From the NCBI GenBank assembly GCA_035497735.1, contig DATJCX010000037.1, positions 104,564-168,563 of the forward strand: a stretch of 64,000 nt of DNA, in the 5' to 3' direction. Shown piece after piece: positions 42,458 to 52,347 of this stretch (position 1 is the first letter of the stretch; each line of letters opens with the position of its first letter). The stretch comes from Brumimicrobium sp035497735. GTDB lineage: Bacteria > Bacteroidota > Bacteroidia > Flavobacteriales_D > Crocinitomicaceae. The notes beneath the pieces are model-generated. The model saw nothing but the letters and a program-made list of their open reading frames with translations. It was not told the origin of the DNA and made no database searches. Made by a program: the position numbers and the translations under genes.

Positions 42458-43828
42458 ATGAGAAATTATTTACAATTTAAAACCTTGGGAAGTGCTTTCC
42501 TATTGGTGTTTTTATTCGCCTTTATACCGAAAACCACCTTTGCATTTTGTGACTTCGACAAAGGCGTTGTTACGGCAAGTGTTAATGCTATCTGTGCTGG
42601 CGAATCTGTTACCTTAACGCATTCTGGTTTTGAATATGCTGCTGATTTTCAATGGCAACATAGAGAAGATTTAGCTGGAGCTTGGATTGATATTCCTGGT
42701 GCTACAGCTTCAACTTATGTTGCTACACCAATCGTAACGACGCAGTATAGAATGGGCATGATAAACAATGACGACTTCTGTGACGACTGGTTGGATCCGT
42801 ATTTCACAGACCCTATAACTATTTCTGTCAATACAGGAGGAGGCAACAATGCCGGAGAAGGTTCCGAAGTCGAGGTCTGTATCTCAGAAGAAGAGGTTGA
42901 TTTAAGTGAACTATTTACAGGCGGAGACACTGGCGGAACGTATAGTTATCCCGACGACGAAAGTCTGATAAATGGTGCTACTTTTAATATATCGAACTTA
43001 AACAGCGGTACTTATACCGTATTTTATTCTGTAGAAGGATCATGTGGTTCAGATACAGCAGAATCAATAATCACAATTATAGGAAATGCCTATCCAGGAG
43101 AAAACACGACACACGCTGCTTGCTCTGCAGAAGGAACAATTGAACTTGATGGATTATTCCCAGGAAGCGATGCAAATGGAACATTTAGCTATCCATCAGA
43201 TGAAAGTTTAATCAACAACTCTACATTTGATATTTCAAACTTACCTGCTGGTACCTACACAGTTTATCACATTGTGAGCACGGACTGTTCAGAAGACCAA
43301 GCCGAAGTTGTTATCACTGTTTCTAGTTCAGCAAATGCTGGAGCTGACGCAGCTTTAACAGTTTGTAAAAATGAACCATTTAACTTATCTGGACTACTAG
43401 ACCAAAACGCAGATTTTGGCGGAGTTTGGACGGAAGGAAATAACATTTTAGAAGAAAGTGTTATAGTTGCTGGAAACACTGGAGGAGTATTCACATACAC
43501 CTACACAGTAGGAAGTGACGGTTGTCCTGACGCTGTTGCAACATTTACAATTACTGTTGACGAAGAATGTGATTACTTAGGAGTGAATGATGAAATTTTT
43601 GCTCACATTTCTATCTATCCAAACCCAACAACTAATAGTGTAAATCTTACAAACTTAGACAAAGAATTCAATGCTGAAATAGTTGATTTAAACGGAAGAG
43701 TTGTTTTGACAAAAACTTTAAACGCAAACAATTCAACTATTTCTTTAGAGAAATTTGAAAGTGGAATTTACGCTTTAAGAATCTTCAATAATGAAGGTCA
43801 AAAAGTAGTTAAGATTATTAAGAAGTAA
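42458..43828 (+). CDS. T9SS-exported protein with type A sorting domain
   Basis: A 456-aa secreted protein. Residues 1-31 are a signal peptide ending in TFAF. Two PKD/Ig-like repeats of about 85 residues follow, around 140-210 and 220-295; they share the pattern L-x-x-L-F-x-G-x-D-x-x-G-T-[FY]-S-Y-P-x-D-E-S-L-I-N with TYTV-[FY]. A third, more diverged module (about 296-375) contains LTVCKNEPFNLSGLL. The last 70 residues form a type A sorting domain with ISIYPNPTTNSVNL, VDLNGRVV, and a C-terminal GIYALRIFNNEGQKVVKIIKK. The type IX secretion machinery uses this tail to take the protein across the outer membrane. What it binds is unknown. A perfect terminator follows. Confidence 0.92.
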   Translation: MRNYLQFKTLGSAFLLVFLFAFIPKTTFAFCDFDKGVVTASVNAICAGESVTLTHSGFEYAADFQWQHREDLAGAWIDIPGATASTYVATPIVTTQYRMGMINNDDFCDDWLDPYFTDPITISVNTGGGNNAGEGSEVEVCISEEEVDLSELFTGGDTGGTYSYPDDESLINGATFNISNLNSGTYTVFYSVEGSCGSDTAESIITIIGNAYPGENTTHAACSAEGTIELDGLFPGSDANGTFSYPSDESLINNSTFDISNLPAGTYTVYHIVSTDCSEDQAEVVITVSSSANAGADAALTVCKNEPFNLSGLLDQNADFGGVWTEGNNILEESVIVAGNTGGVFTYTYTVGSDGCPDAVATFTITVDEECDYLGVNDEIFAHISIYPNPTTNSVNLTNLDKEFNAEIVDLNGRVVLTKTLNANNSTISLEKFESGIYALRIFNNEGQKVVKIIKK

Positions 43829-43840
43829 TTTTTAATAGAT

Positions 43841-43880
43841 AACAGAAAACGCCTTTCGAATGAAAGGCGTTTTCTGTTTT
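43841..43880. terminator. Strong bidirectional terminator
   Basis: A perfect 17-bp stem (43841-43857 with 43862-43878) with a GAAT loop, flanked by A and T rich bases, lies between the convergent T9SS cargo gene and the YceH gene. Confidence 0.9.
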
Positions 43881-43899
43881 TATAGTCTTTTTAAATGTA

Positions 43900-44559
43900 C
43901 TAAATCAGTTGCTCCATTAACTTATCAAAGTCTTCACGTAGTTTAGCCAATTGACTTTCCAAGCTTTCTACTCTTTCTACCAATGCTTGCGTATCTGCAT
44001 TGCTTGATGAAACTATTCCCGTATTACTTTCTTCTGCATCTTCATCGTAAGGCGAAAAAAGATGAACAAAACGCTCTCCTTTCTGTCCAGGCTTACGTGT
44101 CAATTTTCGAACAAAAGCTGGTTCTGAAGCGGACAATTCCTCAAGGATTCTAATTACTTCATCTAAATTATCAAAGTCGTATAAGCGACCTGAATTGGAA
44201 TTAATTTCTCCAGCAGTTAAAGGTCCACGCAACATCAATAAACACAATACTGCTAGATCGGCTGGATCGAGTGAAAAATGTACTGACAAATTGTGCTTGT
44301 ACTTAGTTGCTCTACTTCCACCGCCTGTCATCGTGCCAACTAAACCTTTTGTTCTTAGATTTCCGAGTACTTCAATCACCGTATCTTCATCGTAGTCCAC
44401 TACAGGATTCCTTGAAGATTTTTGATTACAAGCATTCTTCAAACCATTGATGGTCATCGGATAATATTCAGGAGTAGCTCTTGACTTCTCAATCAAACTC
44501 CCGATAATTCTAACTTCCTCTTTTGTTAATTCAGGCAATCTAGTAAAGTCCATATTCAT
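43900..44559 (-). CDS. YceH (DUF480) family winged-helix protein
   Basis: A 219-aa protein of the conserved YceH/DUF480 family, which has two tandem winged-helix domains. Typical blocks are LTKEEVRIIGSLIEKSRATPEYYPMTING (about 8-36), LKNACNQKSSRNPVVDYDE, RATKYKH, LAVLCLLMLRGPLTAGEINSNSGRLYDFD and VRKLTRKPGQKGERFVHLF. The C-terminus (about 175-219) is a coiled coil beginning NADTQALVERVESLESQLAKL. Known members have no settled function. It stands alone, with a terminator after it and 28 nt to the preceding large gene. Confidence 0.9.
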   Translation of the reverse strand: MNMDFTRLPELTKEEVRIIGSLIEKSRATPEYYPMTINGLKNACNQKSSRNPVVDYDEDTVIEVLGNLRTKGLVGTMTGGGSRATKYKHNLSVHFSLDPADLAVLCLLMLRGPLTAGEINSNSGRLYDFDNLDEVIRILEELSASEPAFVRKLTRKPGQKGERFVHLFSPYDEDAEESNTGIVSSSNADTQALVERVESLESQLAKLREDFDKLMEQLI

Positions 44560-44587
44560 TCAGTTTAGTTATAAAAATAAGCAAAAA

Positions 44588-46825
44588 TTAGAATCCTTTG
44601 TACTTAATAGAAGTTTTTCCTACAGTTATTTTCGCTTTATCTATTTCTTTATTCAGTCTATCAATCACTTTGGCTGCTTTCTCTTGTGATAAGTATTCGC
44701 TAGCTAGTAAATTAAGTTCATACTTCAAAGCAGTTAAAGTACTGTAGGCTCTGTAGGCACTCAATACCTGATTGCTTGATAAATTATATTGCTGCATCAC
44801 ACTAAGAATCTTTTTGTTGTCAGGAATGAAATTACTTTTCACAGGATCTGTAAAACTATTTACCTGCATCAATATATTTCTATCAATATGAACAGAAACT
44901 TCTGTTGTTCGCAATTGCTTAAACTCTTCTGACTCCTTTGCCGCATGACGCTCGTCATCATTCTTTCCTGGATATTGAGAAAGTTCCTCTTGTTTGTAAT
45001 CAATAAAAACACTTCCATTCTTCCATTTACCAACACCACCCCCACGAACAATGATATTAAAATCCATCTTCTTGTCGTACAAAGCTTCAAAAAACTCCAG
45101 TACAGCTAAAGAATCTTTCTCGGAGAAAAGTTTCTCAACTGGAAGTTCGTACTTGTCAACTGCAAACAAATCATTGAGTTCTAATTGAACCTGTGAAGTA
45201 TAAAAAGGCTTTACATCCGTCACGTTAATATGCATCATTACTTCATCATATTGTGCATTTTTATGAGAAGTTGGAATTGCTAGCAACTTCACTTCCACCA
45301 CTTCAGGTTCTTCTACAGCTGGGAAAGTAAATTCCTGTGTATATAAGTCGAATCGCGCTGAATCTTCATAAATATACAACCCATTTTTCACTTTGTATTT
45401 CACCCATTGACGTCCGATTAAGTCATACATCTCGTTCATACGCTTAATCAATAGTTGCTGCTGAAACTTTGCATTTTCTTTTTCCTCTTTAAGTGTGGCA
45501 ATTTTCTTTTCAATGGTTTTTAATTCACCGTAATACTGAACAACCTTCTCTTGTCTTCCAATTCGCTTAGACTGTTTTGAATCAGTTATAATTTTTGCTT
45601 TTTTAGTTTTGGTTGTCGTAGCGGATTGACGAATACTACTTAAATCATGTTCGATTTTATCTATGGTTAACTTGGTTCCAAATTTCTTGTTTTCAAAATG
45701 CTCTATCCAATAGTCATATCCTCTTTTACCACTAATTTTCTCTTCGAAGTCGGCAATATCTTGTTCTATTCTTCGAATGATAGTCATATAAGTCAAACCA
45801 CCACCGGCACTAGAGTCTGGTGAAAGAAAGCGAGATTCAGCAGAACCAAATAAAGGATAATATTTCCCAGCTTTTGTAATTACGGCAGTTGTTTGCTTTT
45901 CAGAATTATATCCCCAAATATCTAGGTGAATATTCGTTTCGTTTCCATTCTCAGGTGTATCAAATTGATGAATTGTGTACTCCATAGGTAAAATTTCCGG
46001 TTTCTTCTTTTTACTATTCGGCTTTATTCTAATCACAGATTCGTAAGGAAATAAACCAACAGATTTAGGCAAACCTTTGTTCCACCTTCCTCTTTCATCC
46101 TTTTCTCTTTCTTCGAACAAACCAGAAGTCGATGAACCATCACCAGCTGCGGTCAATATATTCACGAAATAATCAGCTTCACCACCCAATTGAATGAAGA
46201 TTTCATAGGTACGCAAACTAATCCATTCATTATAGGCGAAATTATACGCTTTTAAGATAAGTTGTTTTTCTTCTTCCGTCCAGTTGCCCAATCCATCTAG
46301 CATCGCCACCTTGTCTTTAAAAGTCAAAGTAGGATTAGAAATTCTTTCAATTTTTTTTAAAATCTGAGGTTCATCCTTTTTAACACGGATTGCTTTTTCA
46401 GGTAAATGACCAAGAAGTATGGTTTCAAACCTTTCGAAATCCGCTACGCGACCATCTTTTTCTAAAGATTCATTTCTATAAGACTGTAAAGTTTTATTTA
46501 ATTCCCAAACAGCAACTTTATTGGCAAGTTCTGCTAATATCCCCTTTGGTGCACGACGAATATCATGCGTATAAATTCTTAAATTTTCAGGATTATTAAT
46601 AATCATCAATTCTGTAGAATCATAATTTATTTCCCCATTCGGAAACTTAATTTCTTCTCCATTATAAATGATATAACGTCCAATATTACGTTCTAAAACT
46701 GGACTTTTTCTAACCGTGTGATAGATATAGGCTTTATTCTGAGGAGTTAGAAAATAATCTTCTTGTCCAAAAGAACTTCCAATAAAGGTCAAAAAGCAAA
46801 TGGAAAAAAATACAAATTGTTTCAT
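44588..46825 (-). CDS. Large secreted coiled-coil protein, unknown function
   Basis: I do not recognise this 745-aa protein. The start used here is the ATG at 46825, which gives a good signal peptide (MKQFVFFSICFLTFIGSSFG, cleaved before QEDYF); an ATG 27 nt upstream would spoil it. The mature protein has a helical first half, two coiled-coil segments near 410-480 (KKEKENAKFQQQLLIKRM region) and near the C-terminus (SEYLSQEKAAKVIDRLNKEIDKAK), and a mixed domain between. It is probably periplasmic or outer-membrane associated. It lies upstream of yceH on the same strand. The YceH gene begins 28 nt beyond its stop codon. Confidence 0.75.
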   Translation of the reverse strand: MKQFVFFSICFLTFIGSSFGQEDYFLTPQNKAYIYHTVRKSPVLERNIGRYIIYNGEEIKFPNGEINYDSTELMIINNPENLRIYTHDIRRAPKGILAELANKVAVWELNKTLQSYRNESLEKDGRVADFERFETILLGHLPEKAIRVKKDEPQILKKIERISNPTLTFKDKVAMLDGLGNWTEEEKQLILKAYNFAYNEWISLRTYEIFIQLGGEADYFVNILTAAGDGSSTSGLFEEREKDERGRWNKGLPKSVGLFPYESVIRIKPNSKKKKPEILPMEYTIHQFDTPENGNETNIHLDIWGYNSEKQTTAVITKAGKYYPLFGSAESRFLSPDSSAGGGLTYMTIIRRIEQDIADFEEKISGKRGYDYWIEHFENKKFGTKLTIDKIEHDLSSIRQSATTTKTKKAKIITDSKQSKRIGRQEKVVQYYGELKTIEKKIATLKEEKENAKFQQQLLIKRMNEMYDLIGRQWVKYKVKNGLYIYEDSARFDLYTQEFTFPAVEEPEVVEVKLLAIPTSHKNAQYDEVMMHINVTDVKPFYTSQVQLELNDLFAVDKYELPVEKLFSEKDSLAVLEFFEALYDKKMDFNIIVRGGGVGKWKNGSVFIDYKQEELSQYPGKNDDERHAAKESEEFKQLRTTEVSVHIDRNILMQVNSFTDPVKSNFIPDNKKILSVMQQYNLSSNQVLSAYRAYSTLTALKYELNLLASEYLSQEKAAKVIDRLNKEIDKAKITVGKTSIKYKGF

Positions 46826-46988
46826 GTTACAAATATGAAAAGTTTTAATCAAATAACGCGTATTTCGCTTTTAGTTTCTGTTTTCAAAACTTTATTTCTT
46901 TCAAACAAACTAAATCCTCTGTAATATCGTTGGAATATTCTATAATGATAACAATTAAAATCACTACATTCGCAAACGAAATTAAGCG

Positions 46989-48557
46989 ATGAAAAAACTA
47001 GTAATTTTCTTCATAAAGTCGTTTGTCGGTCCATTCTTGGCCACATTTTTTGTATCCATATTTATGCTCATCATGCAATTTTTATGGAAATACATTGACG
47101 ACCTTATGGGTAAGGGTCTGGAGGTTAGCGTAATACTAGAACTATTGTTCTATGTTTCTGCTAGTTTACTTCCTTTAGCGCTTCCGCTTGCCATCTTACT
47201 TTCTTCTTTAATTGTTCTCGGGAATCTTGGTGAAAACCTGGAATTGGCTGCTTTAAAATCGAGTGGTTTATCCATTTACAGGATTTTAAGACCATTAACT
47301 TGGGTTATTATTATGATTGCAGTTGGTACATTTTACTTCTCCAACTATGTAATTCCAATCGCCAACTACAAGTGGCACTCGATGATTTGGGACATTCAAG
47401 AGAAAAAGATGACCTCCTTTTTAAAGCCTGGAGTATATACTCAAGCAATTGATGGTTTTAGTATTAAAATTAAGGAAGGAGATGGAAATTCATTTAAGAA
47501 CATCATCATTCACGATAGAAGAGAGACCAATGAATTAAAAACAATTATTGCAGATTCTGGTGAATTCTTACAATCTGACAATGGTGAATTTTTATTCTTC
47601 AAACTATACAATGGGAATATCATTGAAGAATTGTCGAGCGCTCCCGACTTCCAAAAGACAGAAGGCAAACCGCAAAGAAGTCGATATCCAAGTAGGAAGT
47701 CCGATTTTAAAACTGCAACCTATAAAATGGATATGAGCGGTTTTAAACTTCAAAGGACCAAGGAGGATTTATTCAAAGATGATTTCGAAATGTTGAATGT
47801 CTTTCAAATTCGAGAAATTGCCGATTCAATGATTGCGCTTTATGCGGACATGAAAAACACACTTTCGTTTAACAGCAAGGTTAAACTAGCTTATTTCCAG
47901 TCATTAGAGTATGAAGGAATTGATGAAAATCAACTGAATGAAAGAATAAAAGATAAGAGAGCGCAGTATTTAGTTGAGAAAGAAAAAGTTTTAAACGACC
48001 AAGAAGAAGAATCCGAAGAAGGACGTGAAGAAGTAGCTGAAGAAATGAGCGAAGAAGAAACTGAAAAACCTACACCTGTTCTCCTCATACCCATTTTCAC
48101 CCTAAAAGAGATGCCACAGGAAATTCGTCCAAAAGCAATTCACCACATGGAATCTCAGTTACGTACCAATTTACAATCCTTAGAAGGACAAATTAATTTA
48201 GCAGAAAACAGAAAAAGAGTGATGCGCCGATATGAAATAGAATTCCATAGAAAGTTCGCATTGTCCTTCTCCATTATCATATTATTCTTTATTGGTGCGC
48301 CATTGGGAGCAATTGTAAAACGAGGTGGTTTTGGTGCTCCGGTAGTTATTGCAGCATTATTATTCATGATATATTACGTATTGATTACCATCGGAGATGA
48401 AATGGCAAGAAACAATGTTATATCACCATTTGCAGGTATGTGGGGACCCAATGTAATCCTTTCACCCTTTGCCGTCATATTATTGATTGGTGCTGCTTAT
48501 GACAGCAACTTTAGATTTTTAACAACCTGGTTTAAAAGAAAGAAAAAGAATGCATAA
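46989..48557 (+). CDS. LptF/LptG-family permease
   Basis: A 522-aa inner-membrane subunit of the LptB2FG machine that extracts LPS and feeds it into the Lpt bridge. Three transmembrane segments lie in the first 120 residues (FIKSFVGPFLATFFVSIFML, LLPLALPLAILLSSLIVLGNLGE, PLTWVIIMIAVGTFYFSNYV), a periplasmic beta-jellyroll region in the middle (about 130-240) and three more segments after 415 (FALSFSIIILFFIGAPLGAIVKRGG, APVVIAALLFMIYYVLITIGDE, NVILSPFAVILLIGAAY). The acidic stretch EEESEEGREEVAEEMSEEETE near 340-360 is an unusual insert. The partner LptB is not here. The next gene starts inside its last codons (8-nt overlap). Confidence 0.88.
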   Translation: MKKLVIFFIKSFVGPFLATFFVSIFMLIMQFLWKYIDDLMGKGLEVSVILELLFYVSASLLPLALPLAILLSSLIVLGNLGENLELAALKSSGLSIYRILRPLTWVIIMIAVGTFYFSNYVIPIANYKWHSMIWDIQEKKMTSFLKPGVYTQAIDGFSIKIKEGDGNSFKNIIIHDRRETNELKTIIADSGEFLQSDNGEFLFFKLYNGNIIEELSSAPDFQKTEGKPQRSRYPSRKSDFKTATYKMDMSGFKLQRTKEDLFKDDFEMLNVFQIREIADSMIALYADMKNTLSFNSKVKLAYFQSLEYEGIDENQLNERIKDKRAQYLVEKEKVLNDQEEESEEGREEVAEEMSEEETEKPTPVLLIPIFTLKEMPQEIRPKAIHHMESQLRTNLQSLEGQINLAENRKRVMRRYEIEFHRKFALSFSIIILFFIGAPLGAIVKRGGFGAPVVIAALLFMIYYVLITIGDEMARNNVISPFAGMWGPNVILSPFAVILLIGAAYDSNFRFLTTWFKRKKKNA

Positions 48558-49722
48558 GGTTTTACATTTTTCTAACAAACCTGCCTTTCCATTAAGAGAT
48601 GGAGGGTGTATCGCTATTTCAAGTATTTTGAGATCTTTATTGGCTTCAGATGGAATTGAAGTGGTACACCTGACGCTTTCAACATTTAAACATTCATTTA
48701 AACTAGAAAGTTACCCGCTCTCATGGAGAGAAAAAATGACAGTTGAAAATGTAGCGATAGAAACAAAAACAAATATTTTCGATGCATTTCGTTATTTGCT
48801 CATGAACAAATCTTACAATGTTGTTAGATTTTATGACAAAGATGTTGAGAAGAAACTGATTGAACTTATTCAAAAGCACCAATTTGACTCCGTAGTAATG
48901 GAAAGTATATATCTACTTCCTTATCTACAAATCTTCAAGAAGTATGGTATCAAAATCATTCTGAGAACACATAACGTTGAGCATAAAATATGGAGTTCGC
49001 TTGCAGAAAATTCAACGTCACTTTTAAAGAAGTGGTATTTGAATAAACTTTCCTTACAACTAGAAAAGTATGAGTTAGAAAACTGTAAAGAAGTTGATGG
49101 TATCATTTCTATTACAGAGGATGACTCCTTATTCTTCTCTCAATTTGAACCTAAAACACACACTACTTGCATTCCACCAATGGTAGTAATCAATGAAGAG
49201 AACACCAATTACGATTTGTCGGACTTTTACTTCCTAGGAGCGATGGACTGGCAACCAAATATCGAAGGAATCAATTGGTTTATCAAGGATGTAATTCCAG
49301 ACGGCTTGATTGGAACAGAATTCTACTTGGGTGGAAAGAATTTAAACAAAAAGGATTATCAGCACGAAGGAATCACCAATGTTGGAGAAGTTGAAAATGC
49401 TGTTGACTTTATAAAAGAACATGGTATTTGTGTTATTCCATTACATTCAGGTAGTGGACTTAAAATAAAATTGCTTGAAAACATGGCACTTGGTAAACCT
49501 ATCATTACAACAAGTGAAGGAGCCAGAGGAGTTGGCGTAAGAAATAACGAACATGTCTTAATCACCGATGATGCCGATGAGTTTAGAGAACTTATGTACA
49601 AGTTAAATATCGATAAAGATTTAAGACAAAGATTAGGCCAAAACGCTAAGGAATTTGTTGCCACCAATTATAGTGAAGAAAAACTAACAAGGAGATTAAT
49701 TGCATTCATCAAAGACATATAA
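48550..49722 (+). CDS. Glycosyltransferase, GT4 type
   Basis: A 390-aa cytosolic glycosyltransferase of the GT-B fold. The N-terminal half (about 1-180) contains DGGCIAISSILRSLL and ILRTHNVEHKIWSSLA. The C-terminal nucleotide-sugar half shows DYFLGAMDWQPNIEGINWFI-type sequence and the GT4 end motif SGSGLKIKLLENMALGKPIITTSEGARG (about 302-329), in which a conserved E binds the donor ribose. Sugar and acceptor are unknown; with LptF/G upstream and another GT4 enzyme downstream, LPS or surface-polysaccharide assembly is likely. Overlaps of 8 nt upstream and 23 nt downstream couple it to both genes. Confidence 0.88.
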   Translation: MHKVLHFSNKPAFPLRDGGCIAISSILRSLLASDGIEVVHLTLSTFKHSFKLESYPLSWREKMTVENVAIETKTNIFDAFRYLLMNKSYNVVRFYDKDVEKKLIELIQKHQFDSVVMESIYLLPYLQIFKKYGIKIILRTHNVEHKIWSSLAENSTSLLKKWYLNKLSLQLEKYELENCKEVDGIISITEDDSLFFSQFEPKTHTTCIPPMVVINEENTNYDLSDFYFLGAMDWQPNIEGINWFIKDVIPDGLIGTEFYLGGKNLNKKDYQHEGITNVGEVENAVDFIKEHGICVIPLHSGSGLKIKLLENMALGKPIITTSEGARGVGVRNNEHVLITDDADEFRELMYKLNIDKDLRQRLGQNAKEFVATNYSEEKLTRRLIAFIKDI

Positions 49723-50884
49723 GAAATTAGTAGTCATTACATCACGCTTCCCTTTCCAATTGGAAAAGGGTGATAAACTACGTGCATATCATCAAATAAA
49801 GTACCTGTCTCAATTTTTCGAAATTCATTTAATTAGCACTTCTGACGTTCCAATAAAAGAAGAATATAAACAAGAGTTAGCACCCTATTGCAAAAGTATT
49901 CAAGTTTTCCAAATGAGTATTTTACAAAGAATTAGCGGATTATTCCTCAAGTTTTTCCAAAACAAACCCTTTCAAGTAGGATATTTTCATCATTTTTCAA
50001 CACAGAGAAAAATCAGTAGATTTCTAAAGGAATTAAAACCTGACCATATCTATTGTCAATTGATTCGTGCTTCTGAATACGTAAAAAACTATCACGATTG
50101 TCCAAAAACAATTGATTACATGGACGCCTTATCCAAGGGAATGGAAAGACGAGCTAATACTGGGAAGTATCTGAAAAAGCGAATCTTCAACAGTGAATAC
50201 AAGCGTTTACTAAGATATGAAAACTCAATATTCGAATATTTCGAACACCATACCATCATATCAGAACAGGATAAACAGTATATTTTCCATAAAAACAGAG
50301 AGCATATCGCTGTAATTCCAAATGGTATTGACAGTACGTTCCTTGATTATGACAAAGAGCCAGAAAAGAATGTGGATCTTGTATTCATCGGTAATATGTC
50401 TTATGCGCCAAACATTACGGCAGCACAGTTTATCGTAAACGACTTACTACCATTACTTCCAAAGGAATTAAAAGTGAGAATTGCTGGTGCTTCCCCTACC
50501 CGAGAAATTTTAAAATTAGCTTCCCCACAAGTAGAAGTAACAGGTTTTGTCGAGGACATAAAAATGGCTTATAAGAGCTCAAAGATATTTATTGCACCGA
50601 TGTTTTTAGGAACTGGCCTGCAGAACAAATTACTTGAAGCCATGGCTTTGGGTGTTCCCTGTATTTCGACAAGTTTAGCCAATAATGCGCTAGGTGCCGA
50701 AGCTGGAAAAGAAATACTAATTGCGGATAATAAAGAAGATTTTGTTCAACTGATACAGCAACTTTTATCAGACAAAAATCTAAGTACCATAATTGGTGAA
50801 AACGGCAAAGAATTTATCAAAAAGAACTATCAATGGGATAGTTTGACCAAACAATTAGTTGACATTATCAACCAAGAGGCGTAA
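49700..50884 (+). CDS. Glycosyltransferase, GT4 type (second of pair), TTG start
   Basis: A 394-aa GT-B glycosyltransferase. The first codon used is a TTG at 49700 that overlaps the upstream gene by 23 nt; no ATG is available near the conserved start KLVVITSRFPFQLEKGDKLRAY. Later elements are IDYMDALSKGMERRAN (about 140-155), AVIPNGIDSTFLDYD (about 209-223), FIGNMSYAPNITAAQFIV (about 231-249) and the donor-site motif GTGLQNKLLEAMALGVPCISTS (about 309-330). It resembles the sugar transferases of the PEP-CTERM/EpsH-associated type. Its partner is probably the preceding glycosyltransferase. No pathway can be fixed. Confidence 0.87.
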   Translation: MHSSKTYKKLVVITSRFPFQLEKGDKLRAYHQIKYLSQFFEIHLISTSDVPIKEEYKQELAPYCKSIQVFQMSILQRISGLFLKFFQNKPFQVGYFHHFSTQRKISRFLKELKPDHIYCQLIRASEYVKNYHDCPKTIDYMDALSKGMERRANTGKYLKKRIFNSEYKRLLRYENSIFEYFEHHTIISEQDKQYIFHKNREHIAVIPNGIDSTFLDYDKEPEKNVDLVFIGNMSYAPNITAAQFIVNDLLPLLPKELKVRIAGASPTREILKLASPQVEVTGFVEDIKMAYKSSKIFIAPMFLGTGLQNKLLEAMALGVPCISTSLANNALGAEAGKEILIADNKEDFVQLIQQLLSDKNLSTIIGENGKEFIKKNYQWDSLTKQLVDIINQEA

Positions 50885-50999
50885 AAGCCTATACCAACTT
50901 CGTATTCCTTTGCTTTTAAGGTAGAAAAAATCTGTTTTTAGCAGAATAAAGCAGCATCTCTAGGCGAATTAACAATTAATAATAAACCCTTTCAGGTAT

Positions 51000-51033
51000 T
51001 TGATTACTTTCCTAGTAAAATATAGTATCTTTG
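51000..51033 (+). promoter_or_regulatory. Possible promoter of ribBA
   Basis: TATCTTTG at 51026-51033 matches the -7 consensus, 19 nt upstream of ribBA. A TTG at 51000-51002 lies 23 nt upstream of it, longer than the usual 18-20. No FMN riboswitch-like structure is seen in the 168-nt gap. Confidence 0.5.
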
Positions 51034-51052
51034 CAAAAAATATTCAGACAAT

Positions 51053-52264
51053 ATGGAATATCAATTAAACACAATAGAAGAAGCGATTGAGGATATCAAA
51101 AATGGTAAAATCGTAATCGTAGTTGATGATGAAGATAGAGAAAACGAAGGAGACTTTGTGGTGGCTGCCGAAATGATAACCCCAGAGATAGTTAACTTTT
51201 TTGCGACAGAAGGACGTGGTTTAATTTGTGCCCCTTTATTAGAAGATAGATGTGATGAGTTAGGTTTAGAGTTAATGGTACAATCCAACTCTGCTGCATT
51301 TGAAACTCCTTTTACGGTATCTGTTGACTTGATAGGTCACGGATGTACAACAGGAATTTCTGCACAGGACAGATATAAAACAATAAAAGCATTAGTTAAC
51401 CCAGATACCAATCCTGCGGAATTAGGTAAGCCTGGACATATTTTCCCTTTAAGAGCTAAGAAAGGCGGAGTTTTAAGACGTGCTGGGCACACTGAAGCTG
51501 CGATTGATTTAGCAAGATTAGCGGGACTTCAACCTGCAGGTGTTATTGTTGAAATCTTAAATGAAGATGGAACAATGGCAAGATTACCTCAATTAGTAGA
51601 AATAGGAAAGCGTTTTGGTATCAAAATCGTTACAATCGAAGATTTAATCAAATACAGATTAAGTAAAGAAACATTAGTAGAACGTAAGGTTGAGATTGAA
51701 ATGCCTACTCAGCATGGAGATTTCAAATTAATCGCATACGAAGACAAGAATAGTGGAGAAGAGCATGTTGCTTTAATAAAAGGTGAATGGGAAGAAGGCG
51801 AACCTCTTTTAGTTCGTGTTCACAGTTCATGTTTAACAGGTGATATTTTCGGTTCATGCCGTTGTGATTGTGGTCCACAGCTACAAGAAGCAATGCGAAT
51901 GGTAGAGAAAGAAGGTAAAGGAGTTATTCTTTACATGAATCAAGAAGGAAGAGGAATTGGTTTAATGAATAAATTAAAAGCCTACAAACTTCAAGAAGAA
52001 GGTTACGATACAATTCAGGCGAATGAAAAACTAGGATTTAAAGCAGATCAAAGAGATTACGGAATCGGAGCACAAATTTTACGTGATTTGAAAGTAAAGA
52101 AAATGCGATTGATGACCAACAATCCTACAAAGAGAACTGGTTTAGTTGGATACGGTTTAGAAATCGTTGAAAATGTTAACCTAGAAATCGAAAGCAATAA
52201 GCACAACCGTTTTTATCTTGAAACAAAAAGAGATAAAATGGGACATTCGATTAAAGTGAAATAA
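51053..52264 (+). CDS. ribBA: Bifunctional DHBP synthase / GTP cyclohydrolase II
   Basis: A 403-aa fusion that supplies both branches of riboflavin synthesis. Residues 1-203 are 3,4-dihydroxy-2-butanone-4-phosphate synthase, with VVDDEDRENEGDFV (metal and substrate site, about 23-36) and GHTEAAIDLARLAGL (about 145-159). Residues 208-403 are GTP cyclohydrolase II, with zinc ligands C260, C269 and C271 in SSCLTGDIFGSCRCDCG, and the later YMNQEGRGIGL and TNNPTKR. Both active sites are complete. It is monocistronic with a terminator at 52281-52308. The apbE gene nearby uses the FAD made by this pathway. Confidence 0.97.
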   Translation: MEYQLNTIEEAIEDIKNGKIVIVVDDEDRENEGDFVVAAEMITPEIVNFFATEGRGLICAPLLEDRCDELGLELMVQSNSAAFETPFTVSVDLIGHGCTTGISAQDRYKTIKALVNPDTNPAELGKPGHIFPLRAKKGGVLRRAGHTEAAIDLARLAGLQPAGVIVEILNEDGTMARLPQLVEIGKRFGIKIVTIEDLIKYRLSKETLVERKVEIEMPTQHGDFKLIAYEDKNSGEEHVALIKGEWEEGEPLLVRVHSSCLTGDIFGSCRCDCGPQLQEAMRMVEKEGKGVILYMNQEGRGIGLMNKLKAYKLQEEGYDTIQANEKLGFKADQRDYGIGAQILRDLKVKKMRLMTNNPTKRTGLVGYGLEIVENVNLEIESNKHNRFYLETKRDKMGHSIKVK

Positions 52265-52280
52265 TCAAACATATTAAAAT

Positions 52281-52308
52281 AAAAAAGCCTCTAATAGAGG
52301 CTTTTTTT
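52281..52308 (+). terminator. Terminator after ribBA
   Basis: AAAAAAGCCTCT (52281-52292) pairs with AGAGGCTTTTTT across a 3-nt loop and runs into a T tract. Confidence 0.9.
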
Positions 52309-52347
52309 ATGACTAAGATATCTTTTTAATTTTTAATAAGGATTCCC

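Noticed and set aside
50885..51052. FMN riboswitch upstream of ribBA
   Set aside because: Searched by eye for the RFN element helices and conserved blocks; not seen.
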